Part shown: positions 50,201-61,047 of the stretch, in pieces
How positions within the stretch are numbered: the stretch's first letter is position 1
How the letters are laid out: every line of letters begins with the position of its first letter
Assembly (NCBI GenBank): GCA_004431415.1
Contig: QPMI01000562.1
Location: 85,462 to 149,461 of the forward strand
DNA length: 64,000 nucleotides
Direction: 5' to 3'
Source of the DNA: Cyanophora paradoxa
Lineage: Eukaryota; Glaucocystophyceae; Cyanophorales; Cyanophoraceae
Notes under the pieces: model-generated
The model's input: only the letters and a program-made list of their open reading frames with translations
What the model was told of the DNA's origin: nothing
The model's database searches: none
Program-made: the position numbers and the translations under genes

Positions 50201-53200
50201 CTAAATCGCCTGTTGATGCAAAACGTGGTTTTTCATCTATTTCACTCCATGGGTGCCTGTGGTTAGAGTTTGTAATTTCGGAATAATCATGAGTGTGTGA
50301 ATCCGGAGGAAAGGTTAACGGAGGATTTGTGATATGCTCCCATAAATGAGTGTGTGCAAAATCTGTGATCTGATCTTTGGTGTGAGTATGGGCAAAGTCT
50401 GTGATCTGATCTTTGGTGTGAGTATGGGCAAAATCTGTGATCTGATCTTTGGTGTGAGTATGGGCGAAATCTGTGATTTGCCCTTTGGTGTGTGTGTGGT
50501 TTTGTATCCAACCTTGAACCACATTCGACGTTGGATGATGTGGTAAATTTGCATTACTTGTTACTGTGAGATAATCAATTACTGTTTCGGGTGATGTGAT
50601 CTTTAAACCTCTGTAAATGGTCAGAGGTTGAGTAATTGGGAATCCATACATTTGTTGAATGTAATACCTTACTTGTTGCCTTTCTGCTGTGGTTAATGCT
50701 CTGTTGAAAACAATAACTTCACTAACACTACCGCTAAAAAGGGTTCCGATTCTAAAAGTAGTCACTGTTGAATCAGGTAAGTAATTTACTCCTGTAACAG
50801 TCCCAATATCAACACCATTTAATCCAACTGAATAGCTGTCTGATGTAAGTGTTTGATCTGCATAATACCATTTATTAATCAGAGAAGGAATTGTAAAAGC
50901 CATTTGAGTCTGATTGACCCCATTAATGATGAAATCAGTTGTCCCTAATGTGGTGGAGAATCTCGCTCCATATCTAATAATTCTCGAAGGAGTAACTGTC
51001 TTTGAAATATCTATGTGAGCATGTGATAAACTGTTTGTGGGATGGTATCTACCCACATAGAAATATGTCAAACCTTGCGACCAATCTATTATTCTACCAT
51101 TGACTATTGAAGATGCTGTGACTGAGGTATTCAAAGCGCATGTTAAACTCATCTGATTATTTGTAGATATATTGGAAGCATAAAAGGGTTGCCTGTGGCG
51201 CTCACCGTGAGCGATGGGATCGAACTTGATACTCTATTATAAAGAAGTGTAGAACCTGCACTTTGACCTTCTGTTCCTGATGCTTTCCATGCAAAAATGC
51301 AATTGGGAATATTTGAAGCTGGATCATTGCTGGCTGTTATTTGGTAGTAATCTTTGTTCAACTCTTGCAATGTAGTAAACGCATATGAACCAACTGTAAG
51401 AATTCCATTCACTTTTAGGTTACTGGTCTCTATATTGCTACTGTAAATATTACTATTTACTGTAAGGTTTCCTGTGATTGTCCCACCAACAAGTGGAAGA
51501 TACTTAGATAATTCATCAGCAAGTTCAGATTTTGTTACATAATCTCCAAGCATAGCAAGAGTTACGAAATTTACAAGTATTACAGCAGTAAGGTAATCCT
51601 CTGTGACCACTCTCGAAATATTTTCATTGTGTATGTTTTTGCTGCCATCCTCTGATTGGCTTCCAGAACCCCACCATAATCTGTTTTAATCCATGCAAGC
51701 TCTGCCCTTCCATAATTATCATTTGCAGTTCCCACTATGGGAATGTAGGAATACTTATCTCGACTGAAAACTATCATTGGTCTTGAGCCATCTAAACTGC
51801 TTACATCTGCTACATGAACCTGTATAGCAGAGTTGTAATTTTGGTAGGTTGCTGGGTCTGTTGGGACTCTGAATGTATCTGTGGGAATGTCAGCCTCCAT
51901 GTAGCTTGACACAAAGATATTTGGTATGGTTGCTCCTGGTGGTGGTGGGGTTTCAAAAGAGCCTGGTAATGTCCTAATATGAAGTGGTCCTCTCATAGCT
52001 GAATTTGCAAGTGTCCCATTCACATGTACATAGTGTTCATTCAAAAAGATTCTTTCTGGGACATTACAAGTCTGATAAAGAGAAACCCCCAAGTTATCAA
52101 GAGGCTCAACTTTTGCGAATTCTGGTTGGTCATTGATCTCATCCCAGGTGTGTTCATGGTTGCTTGCTGCAAACTTATCTGGAATCCCATCAATATCACC
52201 CCAATCATGCCTGTGGTCTTCTGGTGGGTATTTCTGTGGTTTGCCTAAGATCTCATCCCAGTCATGATTGTGATCCTCTGGGGGATACTTTGCAGGTTTA
52301 TTATTAATTTGTTCATAATCAGGAAAGAACTCCCAGATCTCAGGTCGAAATCCATCTGGTAGTAATTCCTCATGGGGTTCATAAGGTTGCTCATAATCAA
52401 CAGCTGGTGGATCATGCCCATCTGGCAAATACTCCTCATCAGGTTCATAGTTCTGCTCATACTCAAACTCTTGGGGATCTAAGCCATCTGGTAGTATCTC
52501 CTCCTCATTGGGGTCAAACTGATCATATTCATATTCTTGTGGGTCAAAACCATCTGGTAAATATTCTTCCTCATCTGGAACGAATTGATATTCATCAAGC
52601 TCTAATATATCGACTTCAGGAGGTAAATACTGCTCATCTATTTGCTTTCTGGGTTCAATTATAGGTTTATTGCGAACTTGCTCCCAACTAACAATATGCT
52701 GCCCAAAAGCAACTGTCTCATCTGCTGTGTACTCTCTGCCTGGTTGCTTTTTCGGTGTTAAATCCGGTGGATCCCATGGAAGAGGGAAGGGAACTGGACA
52801 GGTCCATAATACTCAAAGATCTCTCTTATGGTCTTCTCACTAACAAGCTTCTCTCCATTTGCATACACATTGCTGCCATGGATATTTCGCCATTGCCTGG
52901 TTCGAATTCCAAGGTCTTTCACATTGCTATACAAAGGCAAAAGGTGCCTATCCATTTCAACAAGATCAGGATGTAAATGGATTGCTACTGGCTGACTGGG
53001 GCTACTGTTGATTGTAATTGATGGCTTTTTTTGATGGACATCTTTTGGAGTAAAGAACCCAAAAGGCTCATTCCTTGCAAAGTCATATGTAATATCCTTG
53101 GGGTAGACATCATTTGTGTAGGAGACCTGATTTGTGTTGGCAATGGGACCCACTTGCAATACTTGGGGGACCTCAGCTTTTGCAGTGCTGCCCTCATTGT

Positions 53201-53582
53201 AAATTCGCAAACCTGTGTTCTGTTTGCCCTGCTCATCTTGAACATTGAAAATCAATCGACCACTATCAAACCTAGAAGGTATATCTGGGTGAGTGCCACT
53301 GGTTTTGAGTTTCCTAGGTCTCCTTCTTGTTGCTTTGATCTCTGCTACTTGGTTGGCTTTCACATTACCCAAACTAAAAGCAACACTGACATCCTCTTTA
53401 TCTGGATCGGTTTGATTCACAGATAAAGCATGCTCCCTTGATTGAGTCTTGGATGAATTATCGGAGCTGTGGTCGATTGAAACTGAACCCTTTACTTTAA
53501 TGTTATCAAAGTTCACATGCTTGGTGCTGCTTGCATTATCATCTTGAATTGTTTCTAGATTTGGTGGGTAATTGAAGCTCAT
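47281..53582 (-). pseudogene. Giant modular fibre-like gene, internally duplicated, about 7 frameshifts
   Basis: ORFs at 53,582-52,758, 52,428-51,580, 51,610-51,149, 51,152-50,133, 49,996-48,962, 48,965-47,313 and 47,520-47,281 join end to end, with only frame changes between them, into about 2,100 residues. N-terminus: MSFNYPPNLETIQDDNASST and a head with KDLGIRTRQWRNIHGSNVYA. Then (D/E)-x-E-(E/Y)-L-P-D-G-x-D-P repeats and (E/D)-D-H-x-H-D-W-x-(D/E)-I repeats. Module 1 and module 2 follow, each with the same order: (L/V)xVS(L/F)YQ, DGSRPxI(I/V)FSR, NQRMAAK, YLPL(V/K)GGTI, FAWKASG, a LamG/ConA-like domain (VIVFNRALTxxExxxVRYYI) and FAHTHTKDQITD-type repeats. The end (GISTGCHIPKAFAAAPEVVL) resembles a fibre tip. 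Such proteins bind host surfaces. The breaks lie often at short homopolymers. Confidence 0.65.
50290..50520 (-). repeat. In-frame 42-bp repeats encoding DFAHTHTKDQIT
   Basis: Four to five near-perfect units of (T)KDQITDFAHTHT inside the fibre gene. A diverged set is at 48,470-48,640. Periodic His/Thr/Asp recall metal-binding or triple-helical phage fibre repeats. Confidence 0.8.
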
Positions 53583-53625
53583 GGCTTTTACTATATGGAT
53601 TTATAAAATTCCTGATAAGTAAAAG

Positions 53626-55182
53626 ATGCCTCTCAAAGTAGTTCTCAGTTTGTCAGGGGGAGGTGCAAGGGGCATTATCATAACCAGGCTGCTAAAAGAA
53701 ATCGAAAATCGAACTGGCAGGAGAATAATCGATCTTGTGGATCTTGTGAGTGGAACTTCCACTGGTGGGATCATTGCAATAGGTTTGAATATAAGGCATC
53801 CTGATAAACCAGGTGAACCTAAACTGACAGCAAACGATTTACACAATATTTACCTAACTCAACTGCCCTTGATTTTCGCAAATCCTCGAAATATCATCGA
53901 AAATGCCCTTTTTAATACAAAGTATGATGTGGGACCCTTGGAGACTGCAATCAATTCAGTTACTGGTGAATCACTAATACAGGATTCCCTAAAGGACATT
54001 GTGATTACATCCTTTGATACTCAGAATATGAAACCAATATTTATCACAAATGACAACAATTACAACTTTATGCCTTGTAAGATTGCTGCTAGGGCTACTT
54101 CTGCTGCTCCTACATATTTCTCTCCTGTAAGCATTGTTGATTTCAATCGGGGAGTATATGTCTGTCTAATTGATGGTGCCATTTCGGGAAACAATAATCC
54201 CAGTGTGTGTGGTTACAGCCATGCAAAGAAAATTTACAGTGATGATGATGATATTATAGTAATAAGTATATCTTGTGGAGAGGTGGACCCACATTTAGAG
54301 TCTGATTATGTGGGTTATGCTTATGAGACTGTCAACAGCTGGGGCATTCTCTCATGGATTGCCTCAACAGATGGAAGCCCATTGATTAACATGCTCATGG
54401 CTGCAAGTGAGCTTTCTGCCCTTGATAAGATGGAGGAGTTGTTACCCTACAACTATGATCAGGATTATGGGAGATACTATAGGCTATCAGTCCCACTTCC
54501 AAATCATATAGTAAGCTCCCTGGATGACACTTCTAAAATCCCAGACATGCTTGCATTCACTGAAACATACATTGCAGCAAACAATGATATGATTAATAAG
54601 CTTTGCAGCATTCTAGTAGCAAACTATGAATTAAAGAACCCTTCAAAGGCTTACATATCATCCACTCTCACTACATCACCTCCTTTGGATGCAAATTGGT
54701 ATCAGCTTGCAGATGATGCCTTCACTGCCTCATCCTCTGTGACAGGTAAAGAGCCTTTCATGGCTAGACCTTCAGCATTTGGCTGGGAAGCTGGAGCCTA
54801 TGCTCCTGAGCAGATATGGGAAACCCCCACTGAATACCTTCAAGTTGCTTTCCCATATACTTTCGAACTCTCCTCTGTTATTGCCTATGGTTCAGGGGAC
54901 ACCAATGCTTTTATTAAGACTTTCAATGTGGCAACATCCACTGATGGGATCAACTGGTCTTTTATTCGATCAGATGGGCAGAACAAAATATATGTATGTG
55001 AGAACATTAACAATGCTCACAACTCAGGTGATGTTGCTTTATTGAGTGGATTTCCTCTCAGCATCAAGGATGCTTTTTACATAGGTTTTTCTCTCAGAAT
55101 CAAGTATATTCGCATTTATCCCCTTGTGTATGTGAATGCTCCCACAATGAGAGTGGACTTTACAGGTGCCTTTATTCGATAA
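53626..55182 (+). CDS. Patatin-like phospholipase fused to a discoidin (F5/8 C-type) domain
   Basis: 518 residues, intact. Patatin signatures: oxyanion loop LSGGGARG (residues 10-16), nucleophile elbow GTSTGG (Ser45) and catalytic Asp in DGA (Asp183), a known variant of DGG. From about residue 370 the fold changes: FGWEAGAYAPEQIWETPTEY, LQVAFPYTFELSSVIAYGSG, FNVATSTDGINWSFI and IKYIRIYPLVYVNAPTMRVD. This is the W...LQVDF...I...S.DG..W...RYIRI.P....RVEL pattern of F5/8 type C/discoidin domains, which bind sugars or lipids. The product is probably a Ser/Asp-dyad lipase brought to membranes or glycans by its C-terminus, perhaps for entry or exit. It starts 43 bases from the divergent fibre gene. 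Its 3' end overlaps the minor capsid gene by 11 bases. Confidence 0.83.
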   Translation: MPLKVVLSLSGGGARGIIITRLLKEIENRTGRRIIDLVDLVSGTSTGGIIAIGLNIRHPDKPGEPKLTANDLHNIYLTQLPLIFANPRNIIENALFNTKYDVGPLETAINSVTGESLIQDSLKDIVITSFDTQNMKPIFITNDNNYNFMPCKIAARATSAAPTYFSPVSIVDFNRGVYVCLIDGAISGNNNPSVCGYSHAKKIYSDDDDIIVISISCGEVDPHLESDYVGYAYETVNSWGILSWIASTDGSPLINMLMAASELSALDKMEELLPYNYDQDYGRYYRLSVPLPNHIVSSLDDTSKIPDMLAFTETYIAANNDMINKLCSILVANYELKNPSKAYISSTLTTSPPLDANWYQLADDAFTASSSVTGKEPFMARPSAFGWEAGAYAPEQIWETPTEYLQVAFPYTFELSSVIAYGSGDTNAFIKTFNVATSTDGINWSFIRSDGQNKIYVCENINNAHNSGDVALLSGFPLSIKDAFYIGFSLRIKYIRIYPLVYVNAPTMRVDFTGAFIR

Positions 55183-56104
55183 ACTCCAACTGAAAAGAAT
55201 TGTCGATTCCATTCATATCAATCAGTTCACCAAAGTAATCTTTAAACTCCACAGTGAGTTCCCTTATCACCAGGTTTCTGTCATTTATCTGAATGAATTC
55301 GGCATGCTCACCACTATGGTAAACATAGCCGCCTATATCTTTACTCAATTGCAGTCTAAGGATTGCCCCCTGGTTATGTGGTTGCGATTTCGGGATTATA
55401 TTGTGTCTGCTGGCAAAGGGGGACAGCTCTTTAATATGCATGTACAGATACTGCTCAGCATTCATATCAGACATCTTCCTGCTGTCAAAATAATATTGCA
55501 AGGGCTTAGATGAGAGTCTGGGTCCCGAAAAGGTGGTTCCCCATGCTGGGTGATCAGGTGTAATAGGTTTGCCATCATACTTTAACAGGTTCTCAGGTCG
55601 ATAGGGTGATCCACCAACAGGAGGAGTGCTATAATACCCATTGGTGTATTCAGTAGAACTCACACCCAAAAGCTTCCCTATTCTCTGGTTGCTTGCAATA
55701 AAACGAAACTCATGGTTACTGTAAAACTCCACTTTATAGGTAGTTGGGTTATAGAATATCTTGAACTCAAAAGCTACTGTTTTGCCTGCAATGGTTTGGA
55801 AGCTTGAATAGTTCAGCCCATAATTATAGGGATGTGTGACCCCAAAATGACCCTGGTTAATGTAGCCACTGGGAAGGGGATACACTTTCTGTGTGATGAT
55901 TTCATTGTATGAACCATCTTGGTAGTTAAACTGAACTGTTAAATGATCAGTCCCCACACTGTTATAGATACTGTTTGGAATCTCTGCATATAGAACCCTG
56001 CATTCTCTTGGTCTCTCTACTGGAGTTGTGAGAGTGACCCTGTAAGAGTTTTCATTTTGTCCTTGGCTTCTATCCCTGCTATCAATATTAACAAGTCGAT
56101 TCAT
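55172..56104 (-). CDS. Minor capsid (penton-type) protein 1
   Basis: 310 residues, intact: MNRLVNIDSRDRSQGQNENS and RVTLTTPVERPRECRVLYAE, then jelly-roll-like strands (YKVEFYSNHEFRFIASNQRI, then YLYMHIKELSPF). The opening NIDSRDR and overall plan match the E1 protein at 35,885-36,772. TATATTTATATATTAAAATG overlaps the start, and the gene is divergent from minor capsid 2 with 29 bases between. Confidence 0.78.
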   Translation of the reverse strand: MNRLVNIDSRDRSQGQNENSYRVTLTTPVERPRECRVLYAEIPNSIYNSVGTDHLTVQFNYQDGSYNEIITQKVYPLPSGYINQGHFGVTHPYNYGLNYSSFQTIAGKTVAFEFKIFYNPTTYKVEFYSNHEFRFIASNQRIGKLLGVSSTEYTNGYYSTPPVGGSPYRPENLLKYDGKPITPDHPAWGTTFSGPRLSSKPLQYYFDSRKMSDMNAEQYLYMHIKELSPFASRHNIIPKSQPHNQGAILRLQLSKDIGGYVYHSGEHAEFIQINDRNLVIRELTVEFKDYFGELIDMNGIDNSFQLEFIE

Positions 56105-56133
56105 TTTAATATATAAATATAGATAAAAGAAGA

Positions 56134-57143
56134 ATGCCTGTGGATTACATCGAGGTTAGCTCATTTAATACAATCTCTGGTGATGGTCCCACATCAAGCT
56201 TTGTGGCAAGACTCCCAGTAGTTATGAGAATGTGAGGGCTGTGAGACTGGTATCAGCCGAATTTTATAACAGCATCCCTATGGTGAGTGGTGAAACCAAA
56301 GTTGGAGATGTGACAGTTGACAATGCATTTAGCATTTATTATTCTGAACAAACTCCTGGAGCTGGAAGCTCAGGAATTCCAACAGTTCGCCCAGCTGCTG
56401 ACTATGAACAATGGAAACAATTCATTATAAGTCGAAACACCCCCATCCAAAGCCACCAACAACTGGTGAATGTAATTAACTCTAAATTCGAAGGCAGAAA
56501 TCCCCAACCATCCATTCGCTGCAAATGGGATGAATCACTGAAACGAATTATATTCCACTCAGCAGTACCATTTTACTTGGCTTTCTCAGTAGCTGTGAAC
56601 CCAAGCCAACAAACAATCCAAAAGCTATTGAGTTCAGCTAGACTGCTTGGTCTTGATCCTGGAAGATATGGCAATTCCTCAATCCAATCACAAGTTTATG
56701 ATGCTCTCACTGATGGAATCTTTACTGGTGGTCGAGTGAATGGCATTATATCTTCTTTTGAGCCTGAGAAGACCAGGGACAGTGTTTTGTTTGTGAGAGT
56801 AAAGGAGCTGGGTGATCTGGTGCAATGTGGGGATGGTCTTCTGACTGGTTACTTTCACAAAATAGTGGTCCCTGACAAAGATTATGGTGAGCATGTAGTT
56901 TACAATTCGACAGAGGCTCATCCACTTTACAAATACTATAATAAGAAGGTTGGATTATCCACTTTCTCGGTTGATATTGTAAATGCTATTAATGAACCAA
57001 TTGATTTTGAGGGTCAACCTGTTCATCTGACCTTTGAAATTCGCTATGGTGATGAGCCAGCAGGAGACCCAGTTTATGAATACTTTAAGATGCGAATGTC
57101 ACAGCTTCACCCTTCCTATCCAGTAATTACAAGCTTCGCATAA
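56134..57143 (+). pseudogene. Minor capsid-like protein 2, early frameshift
   Basis: The first 34 residues (MPVDYIEVSSFNTISGDGPT, then FVARLPVVM) begin at the ATG 56,134. The body continues in another frame from 56,232 (VRAVRLVSAEFYNSIPMVSG) to the stop at 57,143. The layout (x-D-x-x-F-x-x-I-S-G-D-G..., LPVV, then RAVRLVSAEFYNSIP) parallels minor capsid 1 (ECRVLYAEIPNSIYN), so the two are distant paralogues. The whole is about 335 residues. E1 has only one such gene. The single break is near 56,228. Confidence 0.65.
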
Positions 57144-57176
57144 ATTAAGGATCATTGGTAGATTTTTTATGTTGCA

Positions 57177-57196
57177 GTATAATAAAAGAGATAATC
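57177..57196 (+). promoter_or_regulatory. TATAATAAAAGAGA promoter-like string before MCP
   Basis: TATAATAAAAGAGATAATC directly precedes the chosen ATG at 57,197. Similar TATAAAAGA-type strings lie before 60,178 and 46,371. Confidence 0.45.
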
Positions 57197-58559
57197 ATGG
57201 ATATCACTTCCACTCTTCAAAGACTTTCGCTGAAAGAAGCCCTAACAACCCCAGAGGAGGCGAAAGCCTTTTTCCTGGATAACTCCCTTATGCTTGGACT
57301 CGAATCCAAGTCTAAGCCAGTTCTAGTTGTTGTGAATCCCAGCAATACTTTTGAGAATAATGTTGGAAATCGCATTTCCTTCAAGCTACCTCGCTACAAT
57401 TTCTGTGGAAAACTCGAACTTGCTTTCGACCTACCAGAAATCACTTTTGCTGGTGAAGATCTAGTTCGCAATGGATACACTCGCCCAGTTGGTGCTTTAG
57501 TTCAGCGACTTGAAATTACCTATGGATCTTACACCTACCACATCCCTTCTGATTTCCTTGCTCATTTCCCCTGGTCTATTATTCGGAGGATCAACTAGCT
57601 AAAAGAAACGCTCAATGGGCATGGTTCATGGTATCCTGCTCATGGAACCAACCGACTTGGTGGCTCATTTTTCGTTGAAATCCCAGTGCCTTGGCTAAAT
57701 CACTATCTTCCCTTGGTGCTTTATCTGGTGAAATGGTTGTTACTGTTTGGTTTAAGGATGCTGGAAAGGGTTATGTTGAAACTTCCTATGGTGGTCGCTC
57801 TCTCCCTGTTGTTGGTGGGACAGCTGCTGATAAGACAGAAGATGATGGTCTTGGTGATACTGCTAATGCTACACTTGCCCATGTTGGTCAAAACATCACC
57901 ACTTTCAGTCTTGGTGCAACAACCCTGCTATTTCAATTACTTCTCCTCGCCTTTACATGCATGCTATTAATGTTTCTGATGAGCTTTTCGCTACTGTAAT
58001 TGAAAAAGTAAAGACAACTGGCATGGCTATTCCCTCCCTTGATATTGGATTTGTAGATGCCATTGCTTTTGCTGCCAAGGGCAATGCCCAGCCCAATCGA
58101 ATTAACCTCTCTCAAATCTCAGGTCTTGTCTATGCTCTGCTTGTTTCAGTTCGTGATTATGAGACTGTTGACAAATCCAATGGCTCCCACAGTGTTCTTA
58201 AGACCTATGCCAACTCCAAAGAGATAACATTCACTGTGGAAATAAATGGTCAGCGACTTTTTGCCACTGAGCCAATTTCCCTACTCAAAGGAGCTGAGCT
58301 AATTGCTGATGCCTTCAAATGCTCTAACATGGATAAGGTTGCAGATAAATATGTCCTTTCAGGTTTAAGTTTCTGCATTGATGGAGAGAAGGCGATTCGA
58401 AATATTGCTCAAAGTGGATTTGTTGACCTGACAAATTCCTCATCTTCATTCCTCACACTCTACATGCCCACAGATAAGACAATCAATGTTCAAGTTCGCG
58501 CTTTAATGCATAGTTTCCTCATTATAGACGGTTCAGGTGTTCGTAGAATCAATTTATAG
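57197..58559 (+). pseudogene. E2 major capsid protein (double jelly-roll type), frameshifted
   Basis: Starts MDITSTLQRLSLKEALTTPE. Frame 1 runs to a TAG at 57,596. Protein-like sequence then passes through GGSFFVEIPVPWL, SSLGALSGEMVVTVWFKDAG and LYMHAINVSDELFATVIEKV to the stop at 58,559. That is about 450 residues with at least two frame changes plus the in-frame TAG or a compensating pair. Landmarks shared with the E1 MCP: FKLPRYN, YGSYTYHIPSDF, SGLVYALLVSVRDY, TNSSSSFLTLYMP and a basic end. It lies between minor capsid 2 and the ATPase. Confidence 0.75.
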
Positions 58560-58618
58560 ACCATATTCAGTCTCCCTGCATTATTTTTATCTGTCTTTAT
58601 TTAGGAAGATCTACAACA

Positions 58619-59399
58619 ATGCAAGATTTAGAAGAGTTTAATGTTTCTGAAATGATAAAAGGTGTTTTCAGAGCCATTTTTATAGGCAAAAGTTGTACGG
58701 GAAAAAGCGAATGTGTAAAGTATTGGTTAAAGCAATTACATGATGCAAAGTTATTGATGTTGTCCTAGTTGTGAGTGGGACAGCTTTAATCATTTCTGGA
58801 GAGAGGTTGCAACAGTAGAACTTGGTAAATGGGATGCTGGTTACATTTCAAAGCTTTTGGATGAAAGGCAGGAGAAAATCGAAAAAGGTGAACCTGTGAA
58901 CCACATGTGTGTTGTTTTAGATGATTTAATTGATAATGAGATAATTGATTTAACAAGAGACAAGGTGGTGTCATCTCTGTACAGTAGGGGCAGACATTCG
59001 AAAATATCCATTATCTGCATTACACAGAAACTCAGAAAAGTCTCTTCCACTATTCGAGTTAATTCTGATTATGCTGTTTTCCTGAGTGCTGCTAATCGCA
59101 AAGAACTTGAAGCCATAGAGGAAGAATACAATATAATGCGAAACAAGGAGGACTTTTACAAAATGTTTGAAGAATATGTCCACTCCTATCAGTATATCGT
59201 TTGGTCCTCTGCTGGCTACTCAGTTAAATACTTTGTAGATAAAGCTGAGCTTGTCAAAGACTTCCCATTTCCTCGCTTCCACAGAAAGCCAAAAAAGAAA
59301 GAAGATGAACTGAAACCACCAGAGAAAGAGGAAGCCCCCAAAGAAGTGAAGAGCCAAGTCCATAGCAATAAATTGATGCGATATAAACGCGGTTTATAA
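58619..59399 (+). pseudogene. E2 A32-like packaging ATPase, frameshifted
   Basis: ATG 58,619 gives MQDLEEFNVSEMIKGVFRAI, then Walker A IGKSCTGKSECVKYWL. A stop appears at about 58,768. The main piece 58,857-59,399 has Walker B MCVVLDDLID, RGRHSKISIICITQKLRKVS and TIRVNSDYAVFLSAANRKEL, as in A32-like ATPases and the E1 gene. The intervening 90 bases read LNHFWREVATVELGKWDAG-like sequence in shifting frames. The C-terminus is a Pro/Glu/Lys-rich tail absent from E1. Confidence 0.75.
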
Positions 59400-59427
59400 A
59401 ATTATCTCTCATTCTAATAAAGATACA

Positions 59428-60083
59428 ATGCCTCCCAAACGAAAGATAGGGATCCCAGCTGGGGCTGTTGGCTATTCAGGTGGTGGAAACAGTGGATCTA
59501 TTAACACTGAACCAATGAAATTCAATGGTATGAACGAAATCAAACCCTCACAACCCCAAGAAGACCCCCTTAATGCTGCCTATGAGGAATCAGTCGATGA
59601 CAAAGCCCACAAAGTTCAACTGCTGACCAACTGAACATTTCCCCTGAGACAGCAAAGATGAAGTCTGTTGCTGAGGGTGCCAGGCGAATTATTGGGGCTG
59701 CTGATGACAAAGGTTTAGGCTTGCAAGATCTTTCACTGGCTCGCAAAGGTGAGGGTCTTAGTAAGGAATCAGACAAGGTAATTCAGTCTATGGCTGGTGA
59801 AGTCACATACAAGACTGCTCCACTCAAAATATTCATCGAATTCCAAGGCTCAATGGATGAGATGACTGCTAAACTCAAAGATCTGGAAGCCAAATCAAGT
59901 GCCTTGGAGCAGTATGTTACTGAGAAGAAAGAGAGAGCCAAGCTAAAGGAGATGCTTCGAAAGGAAGTTTATAAAATGGGAATCACTGGTGTCCCAGATA
60001 AACAGTTTATTGCTAAGAAAGAGAACCAAATCGATGAGCAGGCAGTAGATGAAATGAAAACAAAACCAAAAGGGAACCATTGA
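59428..60083 (+). pseudogene. Unknown E2 protein with coiled coil, one frameshift
   Basis: Piece 1 (MPPKRKIGIPAGAVGYSGGG) is a basic Gly-rich start ending at 59,634. Piece 2 continues as ISPETAKMKSVAEGARRIIG, SMAGEVTYKTAPLKIFIEFQ, then a heptad-like MDEMTAKLKDLEAKSSALEQ and a charged tail. About 215 residues. It directly follows the ATPase, so a virion or core protein is plausible. The basic start could bind DNA. No family recognised. Confidence 0.55.
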
Positions 60084-60128
60084 ACCTGGTGCACCAAAGC
60101 TGAAGTAGAAAAGGGAGTTGCCCCAACA

Positions 60129-60139
60129 GTATATAAAAG
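60129..60139 (+). promoter_or_regulatory. TATA-box-like GTATATAAAAG
   Basis: Perfect TATATAAAAG about 40-50 bases before the ATG at 60,178. Confidence 0.5.
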
Positions 60140-60177
60140 ACGAGTTTGGCTTTAATTATCTCTGTTTTATTAGAGAT

Positions 60178-60720
60178 ATGGACATAATACGAAAGTTCTT
60201 CGAGATGTTCAGTCTGCATGTGGTGAGCAATTGCCACAGTGGATGTTGTGAGACAACAGTGGAGTTTGAGATGTCAGATAATGAGGATAATGCCTCAGAA
60301 GCAAGAGAGAGAAGAGATCAACAGTTTCTGTGGAGTCAATGCCAGCAGACCCCACAGAGTATACATATGAGCAACAGGAGTATCCAAGGAGAAGTTCTTT
60401 GCCAGGCGAAAACGTTTTCTCAGCAAATATTAATGGAGGATACAATTAGTTTGATCGAGTTTACCAGTGATGAGCCTTTAACTGAGGGTGCTATTAGACA
60501 CATTCTAGCAAAGCAGAAACGATATAGAGAGGACCCAGAATATAGAGAGTATAAAAGCAGCAAGCCTGGCATCTATTATCGCAGAAAGCCCAAAAAGAGG
60601 AGCAGAGACCCAGAGGAAGACCGATTAAATATTATTTGCCAACTGAAAGTAGCAATGGAACCCAGGTCTATAAGAAAATTGAGAAAAAGCGGTCTCAGTA
60701 TGCTACTGAGGCAGCTATAA
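60178..60720 (+). CDS. Unknown E2 protein, basic C-terminus
   Basis: 180 residues from the ATG at 60,178 (MDIIRKFFEMFSLHVVSNCH). The frame is open earlier, but only from a TTG. The middle is polar and Gln-rich. The C-terminal third is strongly basic (RYREDPEYREYKSSKPG, YYRRKPKKRSRDPEED). Possible DNA- or RNA-binding virion protein; a hidden frameshift in the middle is possible. Not recognised. Confidence 0.5.
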   Translation: MDIIRKFFEMFSLHVVSNCHSGCCETTVEFEMSDNEDNASEARERRDQQFLWSQCQQTPQSIHMSNRSIQGEVLCQAKTFSQQILMEDTISLIEFTSDEPLTEGAIRHILAKQKRYREDPEYREYKSSKPGIYYRRKPKKRSRDPEEDRLNIICQLKVAMEPRSIRKLRKSGLSMLLRQL

Positions 60721-60760
60721 AAATATATACAAAGGAATTGGCTTTATACTTGCAATCAAG

Positions 60761-60980
60761 TCACAGATAACTTTTGTAAATATGCTTTTGTTGTTTTTTG
60801 TTTGCATTCTCAGACACTGAAACAGTAATGTGAATGTTTACTGATCTATTTCTCTTTGGTTTAGCTGCATACATATTGTAACCTATCAATCTGTGACATT
60901 TCGATATATGCTCCAATATCTCCATGCTTTATGCATTTATCTAACTCAGTCATGGTCATCTCATCAAGAGTCTTTGCCAT
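60761..60980 (-). pseudogene. Small unknown E2 gene, one frameshift
   Basis: Minus strand: MAKTLDEMTMTELDKCIKHG, then DIGAYIEMSQID. After a one-base change near 60,885 it continues as YNMYAAKPKRNRSVNIHITV and ends KHIYKSYL at 60,761. About 72 residues, acidic then basic. It is too short and broken to be found as one ORF. Not recognised. Confidence 0.4.
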
Positions 60981-61047
60981 TTTGTCTTCACTATACACAA
61001 TCAAGTAAGCCTTAAGTATTCTTGTCAAATTTTGGTCTTTTCCGATA

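Noticed and set aside
57686-57970. Leu-rich 94-residue ORF as a membrane protein
   Set aside because: Out-of-frame reading of the E2 major capsid gene, whose real frame aligns with the E1 MCP.
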